Assembly (NCBI GenBank): GCA_015222985.1
Contig: JADFWI010000330.1
Span: 1-13,873 of the forward strand
DNA length: 13,873 nucleotides
Source: Pseudomonadota bacterium
GTDB taxonomy: Bacteria; Desulfobacterota; Desulfobacteria; Desulfobacterales; C00003060
Direction: 5' to 3'
This document shows positions 1-6,487 of the stretch, piece after piece. Position numbers and translations under genes: made by a program. The notes under the pieces were generated by a model. That model saw only the letters and a list, made by a program, of their open reading frames with translations, was not told the DNA's origin and searched no databases. Every line of letters starts with the position of its first letter. Position 1 is the stretch's first letter.

Positions 1-31
1 TCAATAATTCAATGAACTTCCAACAAAGCAA

Positions 32-46
32 ATCCCCTCTGGGGAT
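32..46 (-). terminator. Candidate hairpin terminator after GDP-fucose synthase
   Basis: A perfect 6-bp stem with a 3-nt loop (ATCCCC-AGA-GGGGAT on the minus strand) lies about 30 bp past the stop codon of the last minus-strand gene. It is followed by a moderately T-rich stretch (TTGCTTTGTT). Position and shape fit a factor-independent terminator of the polysaccharide operon, but the T tract is interrupted, so this is a candidate only. Confidence 0.4.
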
Positions 47-77
47 AACCAAAGCCTGGTCCTCTGGGCCCGGATCT

Positions 78-1160
78 TTACTGGTTCTGTTGGTCTTGTC
101 TCTTTGGGTCTTTGCCCACGTTATTCACGTACCATTCATATGTTTTTCGGATCCCGTCCTCCAGAGTTATCTTGGGTTGCCATCCCAGACTCTGCAGTCT
201 TGAAACATCCAGGAGTTTTCGCGGGGTTCCATCCGGCTTGCTCGGATCATAAGTCATTCGCCCCTTAAATCCCACCACACGGGCAATGAGTTCGGCCAAT
301 TCTCGTACGGTCAGATCCTTGCCGGCGCCGACATTGATGATGTCGCCACTTTCGTAAGTGTCCATAAGATAGAGGCAGGCGTCAGCGAGATCATCCACAT
401 AAAGGAACTCCCTTCTGGCATTGCCTGTGCCCCATAGAATTATTTTTGGTTGAGTAGTTGATTCGTTGAGTGGTTGATTCGTTGAAGGATTGATTCCAAA
501 TGACTTTTTTATGACATCAGGGATTGGGCCGAAGAATTTTTCGTCTTTTTGAATGTCGTCCCAGTGGCCTTCGGCAGCAAGTTTTGCCAGATGGACTTTT
601 CTGATAAGGGCGGGCATTGCATGGGATGTCTCCAGATCAAAATTGTCCTTTGGCCCGTAGAGGTTGGTGGGCATGACGCTTATGTTGCGGGTTCCGTGTT
701 GGTGGTTATAGGATTGGCACATCTTGATACCGGCGATTTTTGCAACTGCATAAGCTTCATTGGTCGGCTCAAGATATCCTGACAGGAGATATTGTTCTTT
801 CATGGGCTGTGGGCAGTCTCTGGGGTAAATGCAAGAACTGCCCAGGAAGAGCAGCTTCTTTACTCTACATAGATATGAAGCATGGATGATGTTGGTTTCA
901 ACGGCCAGATTGGAGTACATGAAATCAGCCCTGTAGATATTGTTGGCCCAGATACCCCCCACCTTTGCGGCAGCGAGGAAGACATATTCCGGCCTTTGCT
1001 TGTCAAAGAACTCTTCAACCTTTTCCTGTCTTGTAAGATCGAGTTCCGAACGGCTCCGGGTGATGATATTTGTGTGGCCTTCAGCCTTGAGCTTGCGAAG
1101 GATGGCTGACCCGACGAGCCCCCCGTGGCCTGCGACGTAGATTTTGGAATTTTGCTCCAT
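78..1160 (-). CDS. fcl: GDP-L-fucose synthase (GDP-4-keto-6-deoxymannose 3,5-epimerase/4-reductase)
   Basis: Cytoplasmic short-chain dehydrogenase/reductase that turns GDP-4-keto-6-deoxy-D-mannose, the product of the upstream gmd, into GDP-L-fucose with NADPH. Visible features: N-terminal Rossmann motif GHGGLVG (residues 11-17), SSC at 108-110, the YxxxK pair Y137/K141, and H180 after the NxYGP segment; these match the catalytic Ser, Cys, Tyr/Lys and His of the family. At 360 residues it is about 40 longer than the E. coli enzyme. The extra length lies mostly at residues 200-240, just before the ILWGTG segment, and part of it (222-238) is encoded by three tandem 16-bp repeats. The last residues (DQQNQ) are also low complexity. 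The ATG at 1160 has no clear ribosome binding site, but the family N-terminus starts here. It is the last gene of the minus-strand run, 68 bp after gmd. Function is secure; whether the repeat-derived loop matters is unknown. Confidence 0.95.
   Translation of the reverse strand: MEQNSKIYVAGHGGLVGSAILRKLKAEGHTNIITRSRSELDLTRQEKVEEFFDKQRPEYVFLAAAKVGGIWANNIYRADFMYSNLAVETNIIHASYLCRVKKLLFLGSSCIYPRDCPQPMKEQYLLSGYLEPTNEAYAVAKIAGIKMCQSYNHQHGTRNISVMPTNLYGPKDNFDLETSHAMPALIRKVHLAKLAAEGHWDDIQKDEKFFGPIPDVIKKSFGINPSTNQPLNESTTQPKIILWGTGNARREFLYVDDLADACLYLMDTYESGDIINVGAGKDLTVRELAELIARVVGFKGRMTYDPSKPDGTPRKLLDVSRLQSLGWQPKITLEDGIRKTYEWYVNNVGKDPKRQDQQNQ
449..496 (-). repeat. Three tandem 16-bp repeats inside the GDP-fucose synthase gene
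   Basis: On the plus strand the units are gttgagtagttgattc (449-464), gttgagtggttgattc (465-480) and gttgaaggattgattc (481-496). Units 1 and 2 differ at one base; unit 3 differs from unit 2 at three. Sixteen is not a multiple of three, but three units (48 bp) are, so the gene stays in frame and each copy is read in a different phase, giving residues about 222-238 (INPSTNQPLNESTTQ). Adding or losing one copy would shift the frame. Confidence 0.9.
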
Positions 1161-1228
1161 GGGTTTTGTTGGTTTGATTGGTGTTGAACCAAGTCGACGG
1201 ATATAACGAATTGAACCAATTGAACCGA
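1161..1228. repeat. Low-complexity spacer between gmd and fcl with a tandem 9-mer
   Basis: This 68-bp spacer is built of related short words: aattgaacc occurs twice in tandem (1209-1226), ttgaacc again at 1184-1190, and gttggtttgattggtgttg-type sequence at 1168-1186. It resembles the repeats at 449-496, 4161-4182 and 6455-6486. The last codons of gmd also run into this type of sequence. No promoter or terminator is evident, so gmd and fcl are probably co-transcribed. Confidence 0.55.
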
Positions 1229-2314
1229 TTATTCAAACTGATTAAAGGTGCGAAAGCCCGCGCTGCTGCACAATTGGTCTCTTTCGGCTTCTTTCAGGTC
1301 TTCCCGGACCATGATTTTTACCAGTTTGTCAAAGCCCACCTTTGGTTCCCAACCGAGATCTTGCTTTGCCTTTGAGGCATCGCCCAGGAGGAAGTCGACT
1401 TCTGTCGGCCGGAAATAGCCGGGGTCGATCCGGACCAGGACCTTGCCCGTGGCCTTATCCTTTCCGACTTCATCCACCCCGGAGCCTTCCCAGACAATCT
1501 CGCTTCCGACTTCTTGAAAGCTCTTCTCCACAAACTCCCGTACCGCATGGCTTTGACCGGTGGCAATGACATAATCCCGTGGTTTTTCCTGCTGGAGCAT
1601 CAACCACATGGCCCTCACGAAGTCCCCGGCAAAGCCCCAATCCCTCCGGGCATCCAGGTTGCCCAGGTACAGGCTTTCTTGCAGCCCCAGTTTGATGCGC
1701 GCCACTGCCCTTGTAATCTTGCGGGTCACAAAGGTTTCCCCCCTGATGGGTGACTCGTGGTTAAAAAGAATTCCATTGCAAGCGAACATATTGTACGCCT
1801 CACGGTAGTTGACGGTTATCCAATAGGCATAAAGCTTTGCTGCTCCATACGGGCTCCGGGGGTAAAATGGTGTGGTTTCGCGCTGGGGAACCTCCTGGGC
1901 CTTTCCGTAGAGCTCGCTTGTGGAGGCTTGATAAAATCTGGTTTTATCCTCGAGGTTCAGAATTCTGATAGCTTCAAGGAGGCGCAGTGTCCCCAGGGCA
2001 TCGGCGTTAGCAGTGTACTCTGCCGTCTCAAATGAGACCATGACATGGCTCTGAGCGGCAATATTGTATACCTCGTCGGGCTGAACGTCCTGGATGATGC
2101 GAATCAGATTTGTGGCATCCGTAAGATCACCATAATGCATGAAGAAACGGACGTCCAGATCGTGGGGATCTTTGTAAAGGTGGTCCACACGGCCTGTGTT
2201 AAATGACGAAGCCCTTCTCTTGATTCCATGGACCTCGTAATCCTTTTTCAGCAAAAAATCAGCAAGGTAAGCCCCGTCTTGACCTGTTATGCCGGTTATA
2301 AGCGCTTTTTTCAT
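1229..2314 (-). CDS. gmd: GDP-mannose 4,6-dehydratase
   Basis: Converts GDP-D-mannose to GDP-4-keto-6-deoxy-D-mannose, the first step towards GDP-L-fucose and other 6-deoxyhexoses. The 361-residue protein has the NADP-binding motif GITGQDG (8-14), the catalytic set T132/E134 in STSELYG, Y156 and K160 in SPYGAAK, and the family segments RRASSFNT and ESPIRGETFVTRK. Length fits the family. The ATG overlaps the stop codon of the upstream fusion gene by one base (TAATG), which implies translational coupling. The C-terminal dozen residues (after REDLKEAE) extend into the repeat-like spacer and are probably not conserved. With the adjacent fcl it forms the complete two-step GDP-fucose pathway, so the polysaccharide made here or its decoration likely contains fucose or a related 6-deoxysugar. 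Confidence 0.97.
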   Translation of the reverse strand: MKKALITGITGQDGAYLADFLLKKDYEVHGIKRRASSFNTGRVDHLYKDPHDLDVRFFMHYGDLTDATNLIRIIQDVQPDEVYNIAAQSHVMVSFETAEYTANADALGTLRLLEAIRILNLEDKTRFYQASTSELYGKAQEVPQRETTPFYPRSPYGAAKLYAYWITVNYREAYNMFACNGILFNHESPIRGETFVTRKITRAVARIKLGLQESLYLGNLDARRDWGFAGDFVRAMWLMLQQEKPRDYVIATGQSHAVREFVEKSFQEVGSEIVWEGSGVDEVGKDKATGKVLVRIDPGYFRPTEVDFLLGDASKAKQDLGWEPKVGFDKLVKIMVREDLKEAERDQLCSSAGFRTFNQFE

Positions 2315-4020
2315 TATCTGATATACCCCTGCTCTTCGAGATAGAGCAAAACCTCTTGTGCGGCTTCGTCCGGGCTCGCCTCGGTAGTGTCAATCACGAG
2401 TTCAGGATCAGACGGGGGTACATAGGGATCATCAACACCCGTAACCCCCTTTATAATTCCTGCCCTGGCCTTGGCATAGAGCCCTTTGCGGTCCCGCTGC
2501 TCGCAAACATCCAGGGGAGTTGAAAGGTAAACCTCGACATAGCCCCCATAATGACAAATGAGCTCGCGATTGTGCCGTCTCGACTCCTCGTAGGGAGCAA
2601 TGGGCGCACAGATGGCGATTCCACCGTTTTTTGTGATCTCGCTTGCCACAAATCCGATGCGGGTTATATTCAGATTTCGGTGATCTTTTGAAAAGTTAAG
2701 CTCGCTTGAAAGGTTCCTTCTCACAATGTCGCCATCCAGAAGAGTCACAGGCCTGTCGCGCAGTTCCATGAACTTAACCATCAATACTTTTGCAAGAGTG
2801 GATTTGCCTGCCCCGGACAGTCCTGTTATGAATACGGTAAACCCTTGCTTTGAGCGGGGCGGATAGGCCAGCCTGAGCTCAGCCACAACTTCCGGGTACG
2901 AAAACCATTCGGGTATAGCCAGACCGTTCTCCAGCCTGCGCCGCAGTTCGCTGGAGGAGATCTGCTTCACGTTCATTCCGGGCTCCACCTCAGCTTCGGG
3001 AATATACTCGGCCTTCTCTTCCACATAGACCATTTTTTGGAGTGGAACCATTCTGATGCCTGTCTCCTCCTCGAAGGACTGCACCATGTCCTGGGCGGCG
3101 CCCATGGGGTAAAACCTCTCATTGCCGCTGTTATGGGCAAAGGGGTCCGCGTGATCCGCGGCCACCATAAAATGACTGCACCCATAGTTCTTGCGGATAA
3201 TGGCATGCCACAGGGCCTCCTTGGGCCCTGCCTTGCGCATGGCCAGCGGAATCAAGCCGAGCATAATCATGTTCTTGGGATATTTTTTTACGATTTCCTG
3301 GTAACACCGCACCTGAGTATAGTGGTCCAGATCTCCCGGGTGCGTCAGGCCCACAACGGGCTGGAGCAAAATGCTCGCGCCTGCCTCACGGGCGGCCCTG
3401 AGAGTCATCTCCTTGTGGGCGCAATGAAGGTGTTTCTCGGTTTGAAAACCTATCACGTGACGCCAGCCATTCTGGGAAAACCGCCGGTGGATTTCCGCAG
3501 GCGTAAGCCTCAGCTCTCTGAAATCGTAGTGAATGGGCAGATGCAACCCTTCGAGAGACCCTCCCACATACCATGGCCCCACATGTTCGTGCAGATCCCT
3601 CACGCCCGGATGTTTATCAGGATCATTCGTGCCAAACACACATCGGGCTTCCACGCTCTTATCAGGCTTCCATATATCTCCTACGGTAAGCACAGCGAGC
3701 ATGAACCCTTCTTCATCTCTGAGCGCAACGAGCCGGCCCTTCTCAAGGCTCAGGGCCATTTGCTCGTCCACATCCAGGCAGATCGGCATGGGCCACACAG
3801 CGCCATCGGCAAGGCGCATATCCTCGACAACACTTTCATAGTCCTCCCGCCCAAGGTAGCCTGTGAGAGGATAGAATGCCCGGTTCAGAAGTAGTTCCAG
3901 GTCACAAAGCTGCCTCTTGTTCAGATGCACCGAGAGATAACCAAGGGCAGATTCTTTCAGACTTTCAATACGCCTGAAATGGACAAGCAGGCTTTCCGAG
4001 TAGTCATGTTTTGGTTTCAT
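2314..4020 (-). CDS. sat/cysC: ATP sulfurylase-APS kinase fusion with altered sulfurylase active site
   Basis: By family it is a bifunctional sulfate adenylyltransferase/adenylylsulfate kinase, which would make PAPS, the sulfate donor. Residue numbers here count from the upstream TTG at 4113. The sulfurylase-like domain spans about 32-400 (YPLTGYL at 81-87, THPGDLDHY, IIRKNYGCSHF) and the APS kinase domain about 424-599. The kinase looks complete: P-loop GLSGAGKST (431-439), DGD (460-462), R479/N482/R485, and lid RKGLYAKARAG. The sulfurylase does not: the usual QTRNPxHRAH reads QTEKHLHCAH (224-233), and GRDHAG reads AADHAD (318-323). Both signature arginines are thus lost, though the HxxH pair remains. 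Start: ATG at 4020 has GGAG nine bases upstream, and MKP aligns with the usual family N-terminus; the in-frame TTG at 4113 (599 residues) has its GAGG only three bases away but cannot be excluded. It may still supply APS kinase activity, or make another activated group. Its stop overlaps the gmd start. Confidence 0.85.
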   Translation of the reverse strand: MKPKHDYSESLLVHFRRIESLKESALGYLSVHLNKRQLCDLELLLNRAFYPLTGYLGREDYESVVEDMRLADGAVWPMPICLDVDEQMALSLEKGRLVALRDEEGFMLAVLTVGDIWKPDKSVEARCVFGTNDPDKHPGVRDLHEHVGPWYVGGSLEGLHLPIHYDFRELRLTPAEIHRRFSQNGWRHVIGFQTEKHLHCAHKEMTLRAAREAGASILLQPVVGLTHPGDLDHYTQVRCYQEIVKKYPKNMIMLGLIPLAMRKAGPKEALWHAIIRKNYGCSHFMVAADHADPFAHNSGNERFYPMGAAQDMVQSFEEETGIRMVPLQKMVYVEEKAEYIPEAEVEPGMNVKQISSSELRRRLENGLAIPEWFSYPEVVAELRLAYPPRSKQGFTVFITGLSGAGKSTLAKVLMVKFMELRDRPVTLLDGDIVRRNLSSELNFSKDHRNLNITRIGFVASEITKNGGIAICAPIAPYEESRRHNRELICHYGGYVEVYLSTPLDVCEQRDRKGLYAKARAGIIKGVTGVDDPYVPPSDPELVIDTTEASPDEAAQEVLLYLEEQGYIR

Positions 4021-4181
4021 AACACACAGCTCCGCCCCCTCAGGTACATCCAAAACGAGACCTTTGGAAAACGCCCCCTTTTGCTCAATTTCTGCGTCAC
4101 GCTCAAATCTCAATCCTCGAAATACTCAATGTATTCCTGCGGTTAAAATTCTCGCGTTCCTTGAACTTGAACAAAATTGAA

Positions 4182-4205
4182 CATTTTTCAAAGGTCTCAA
4201 AAATG
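4182..4205. repeat. Inverted repeat in the ATPase-sulfurylase spacer
   Basis: Perfect 7-bp arms (catttttc... ...caaaaatg on the plus strand) enclose a 10-base loop. The 22 bases to the left (4161-4182) carry three ttgaac words. The stretch 4114-4400 contains no credible gene. I read it as dispersed non-coding repeat DNA. It could also give transcript stability or partial attenuation between the export genes and the sugar genes. Confidence 0.5.
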
Positions 4206-4271
4206 CACCTTTCTTTTTAAAACACCCAAAAGTTACGCCTTCGCACAAAGCTTCATCCCAGGTAATGGCGG

Positions 4272-4374
4272 TGTCATTTCGAGCGAAGCGCCCGCCCTGC
4301 CCGCCCTGGCGCGACAGAAGTTGGACAGTGCCCAGGAGAGAAAAACCCGGTCTGGGCCAGGGAGAAATCTTTTT
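4272..4374. repeat. TGTCATTTCGA...GGAGAAATCT dispersed repeat, copy 1
   Basis: The stretch begins tgtcatttcgagcgaagcg (4272-4290) and ends with ggagaaatct plus a T run (4361-4375). The same opening and closing words occur again at 10264-10314, about 6 kb away and flanking the other end of the export gene block. Inside is a perfect tandem 9-mer, cccgccctg (4291-4299 and 4300-4308). It looks like a non-coding dispersed element. On the minus strand, CCCTGGCCCAGACCGGG followed by five T's at its left part could act as a weak terminator after the AAA ATPase gene. Confidence 0.55.
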
Positions 4375-4400
4375 TGGTATGACATACTGACTCGGTTCCG

Positions 4401-5633
4401 CTACTTAGAAAACCACTTTCGCAAACGCCCTGTCCGCCTGCTGCCCTCTTTGCTCTTAGCTTCTGTTGCTTCGTCGGCAAAACCAAAGGGCCTGGATTTT
4501 TTCTCCAGCGACGGGACCTTCTTTCCTTCGGATTTGAGCTGTTTCAAGTTCAATCTGTCCCTTAAGAGGTTGTACTGAATCAACAGCCTGTCCGTGCGCT
4601 TCCGCTCCTCTGCGAGCATTGTTTCGAGCCTTTGTACCAGGGTATCCTTGAAACTCTCTGCCCTTTGTTCCTGCTCCTTGATATGCCAGTCTACTTTGGA
4701 AGAAAGATGAAAAACCTGCTGTTCAATACTCTCAAGCCGGTTCACCCAACCTGTGCGGTCCTCCATCCCCCCACTCTCTTCACTCCGTACCTGAACCTCC
4801 TCGCCAGACTTGGCAGCAGTAAGAAAACCTATCTCCTGCCTATCCCTGACCACATGTTCGATAACCTCGCCTTCAATCGCGGCCGCCTCATCGGCATAGC
4901 CATATACCAGGGCCGCATCGCACAAAATGTTGATGGTACGGGGAGTGCCGCCTGAATATTGAAAGATAAGTTTAACGGCTTCAGGCTTGAAGAGTTCCTG
5001 GTTTTTTGCTCCAGCTACCTTTAGACGGTGGGCGATATAGCTCTTGGTCTCTTCCAGGTTCAGAGGCTCAAGGTGATAACTTACCGCAATACGTTGGCTG
5101 AGCTGGGCCAAGGAGGGATGTTGAAGCCGGGTGCGCAAGGCCGGTTGGCCCACCAGCAGGATCTGAAGCAGCAGAGCCTTGTCCGTCTGGAGGTTGGAGA
5201 GCATGCGGATCTCTTCCAGTGCTTCATGGGAAAGGTTCTGGGACTCGTCTACGATCAGGACCACTCTCCGGCCAAGACCGTGCTTGTTGATGAGAAACTG
5301 ATTCAGGACATCGAGGTACCTCCCTTTGCCACGTGCCGGCACCTCTAATTCGAACTCCTCAAGAATCATTTCCAGAAGCTGATCAGCCGTAACGTTGGTG
5401 TTAAAGATGACCGCCACCTCAATGTCTGTGCCGATCTGTTTCAGGAATTGTTTGATGAGAGTGGTCTTGCCGGTGCCGATCTCTCCGGTGAGCAGGATAA
5501 AGCCGATCCCATCTACGAATCCGTATTCGAGATAGGTGAGAGCCATCCGGTGCTTGGCGCTCATATAGAGAAAACCGGGATCGGAGATGATATTGAACGG
5601 CTTTTCCCTAAAACCGTAAAATTTTGTGTACAC
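4401..5633 (-). CDS. XrtA-associated ExeA/GspA-like AAA ATPase
   Basis: AAA+ ATPase of the ExeA/GspA (general secretion) type, the subfamily found in exosortase/PEP-CTERM polysaccharide loci. Its exact role there is not established; an assembly or export function at the inner membrane is usual inference. The N-terminus MYTKFYGFREKPFNIISDP is typical. Walker A is GEIGTGKTT (50-58), Walker B VVLIVDE followed by SQNLS (124-135), a GQP motif lies at 162-164 and a sensor-2-like SGGTPRTIN at 227-235. After about residue 280 there is a charged, coiled-coil-like extension (295-365) and a basic tail ending RRTGRLRKWFSK, so it is longer than the core ATPase. No membrane segment is visible. The start is GTG, and it overlaps the kinase stop by one base (TAGTG), so translation is probably coupled. 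It is the last export gene before a repeat-rich gap. Confidence 0.88.
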   Translation of the reverse strand: MYTKFYGFREKPFNIISDPGFLYMSAKHRMALTYLEYGFVDGIGFILLTGEIGTGKTTLIKQFLKQIGTDIEVAVIFNTNVTADQLLEMILEEFELEVPARGKGRYLDVLNQFLINKHGLGRRVVLIVDESQNLSHEALEEIRMLSNLQTDKALLLQILLVGQPALRTRLQHPSLAQLSQRIAVSYHLEPLNLEETKSYIAHRLKVAGAKNQELFKPEAVKLIFQYSGGTPRTINILCDAALVYGYADEAAAIEGEVIEHVVRDRQEIGFLTAAKSGEEVQVRSEESGGMEDRTGWVNRLESIEQQVFHLSSKVDWHIKEQEQRAESFKDTLVQRLETMLAEERKRTDRLLIQYNLLRDRLNLKQLKSEGKKVPSLEKKSRPFGFADEATEAKSKEGSRRTGRLRKWFSK

Positions 5634-6442
5634 TAGTAGTAATACCCGCGTGAGCCACTCTCGCCCCTGTTCATGACCAGGCCGACAATGTTTTTATCCT
5701 CAAAAACCTCAACAGCCTTGCGGATTTGGTCTTTCGTAGTTCTACCCGCCTCTACCACAAGGATCACGCCGTCTACATAGGAGGAAAAAACCAATGCGTC
5801 GGGAACGCTAAGAACCGGGGGGCAGTCGAAAATAACATAGCGCTCCGCGTAACGACGCTTCATCTCCTCGACCAGCTTTTCCATCTTGGGAGAACCGAGG
5901 ATATCCGTAGATCCGTGAAGAGGCCTTCCGGCCGGCAGCACCACCATCTTGGCTATCCCGGGATTAACGAGAAGCTCGGCCAGGGGAACATTATTTTGCA
6001 GATAATCTGAAAGGCCTTTTTCCGCATCACAGCCCAGATAGTCGTGGATCTTTGGGTGCCGAAGGTCCGTGTCCACCAGAAGAACGGTCTGCTTGACCTC
6101 CCTGGCAATGCTGACAGCCAGGTTGATGGCCGTAATAGTCTTGCCCTCGCCTGGCAGAACGCTGGTGATCATAATGGTATTATGCCCCTTGTGGCGGGTT
6201 TTTTGAAGCACCTGGGTGCGCAAAAGGTTGTAATAGTCCATGATTTCCGGGTTATCCATGAGTGTCATCACCCGGTGTCTCTCAAGGTGGCATCTGTCCA
6301 GGGACATCACTTTTGTCTTGGTATATGCAGGGTCCCCAACCTGAAGACGAGATACCTCGGAAGGTCTGTAGCCTTCAGCTTGTTCTTGACCTTCGTGACG
6401 CATTTTCCTTGCCCGTTCCAGGGCCTTTTCTATTTTGCTCAT
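5633..6442 (-). CDS. BY-kinase-type polysaccharide co-polymerase ATPase (CpsD/CapB-like, XrtA-associated)
   Basis: Cytoplasmic ATPase/tyrosine autokinase partner of the Wzz-like protein encoded just upstream; in this family the kinase controls polysaccharide chain length and export. Numbering from the ATG at 6442: Walker A SVLPGEGKT (94-102), Walker A' VDTDLRHP (123-130), Walker B VIFDCPP (203-209) and a short C-terminal tyrosine cluster, GYYY (266-269), a candidate autophosphorylation site. The protein is a stand-alone ATPase domain, as in Gram-positive and exosortase-type systems, not fused to Wzz as in E. coli Wzc. I chose the ATG at 6442 because family members begin MSKIEKAL and AGG lies about nine bases upstream; an in-frame GTG at 6451 with AAGGA before it would add three residues. 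It ends overlapping the GTG start of the AAA ATPase gene. Confidence 0.9.
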   Translation of the reverse strand: MSKIEKALERARKMRHEGQEQAEGYRPSEVSRLQVGDPAYTKTKVMSLDRCHLERHRVMTLMDNPEIMDYYNLLRTQVLQKTRHKGHNTIMITSVLPGEGKTITAINLAVSIAREVKQTVLLVDTDLRHPKIHDYLGCDAEKGLSDYLQNNVPLAELLVNPGIAKMVVLPAGRPLHGSTDILGSPKMEKLVEEMKRRYAERYVIFDCPPVLSVPDALVFSSYVDGVILVVEAGRTTKDQIRKAVEVFEDKNIVGLVMNRGESGSRGYYY

Positions 6443-6454
6443 ATCATACACCTA

Positions 6455-6486
6455 AATCCTTCAATCACTGAATCCTTAAATCCCTT
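6455..6486. repeat. Two 16-bp degenerate repeat units between chain-length and kinase genes
   Basis: aatccttcaatcactg (6455-6470) is followed directly by aatccttaaatccctt (6471-6486), matching at about 12-13 of 16 positions. The period of 16 and the words resemble the units at 449-496 read on the other strand. They fill nearly the whole spacer between the two genes. Confidence 0.5.
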
Positions 6487-6487
6487 C

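Noticed and set aside
12..203. Small plus-strand open frame of 63 codons with a hydrophobic stretch at the left edge
   Set aside because: Most of it is antisense to the end of the GDP-fucose synthase gene, it has no ribosome binding site, and its hydrophobic run is the complement of a low-complexity tail.
449..496. Possible short CRISPR array
   Set aside because: The 16-bp units are directly adjacent without spacers, are too short, and lie in a coding frame; no cas gene is present.
1826..1845. Sigma-54-like sequence aggcataaagctttgct within gmd
   Set aside because: Spacing between GG and GC is one base too long and it lies inside a coding region.
3037..3894. Long plus-strand open frame (285 codons) opposite the sulfurylase-kinase gene
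   Set aside because: It lies wholly antisense to a gene with clear family motifs, shows no recognisable domain, and is rich in His/Pro/Arg as expected of an antisense shadow.
4177..4578. Plus-strand open frame across the repeat spacer into the ATPase gene
   Set aside because: It is composed of the dispersed repeat plus antisense of the ATPase C-terminus; no protein-like character.
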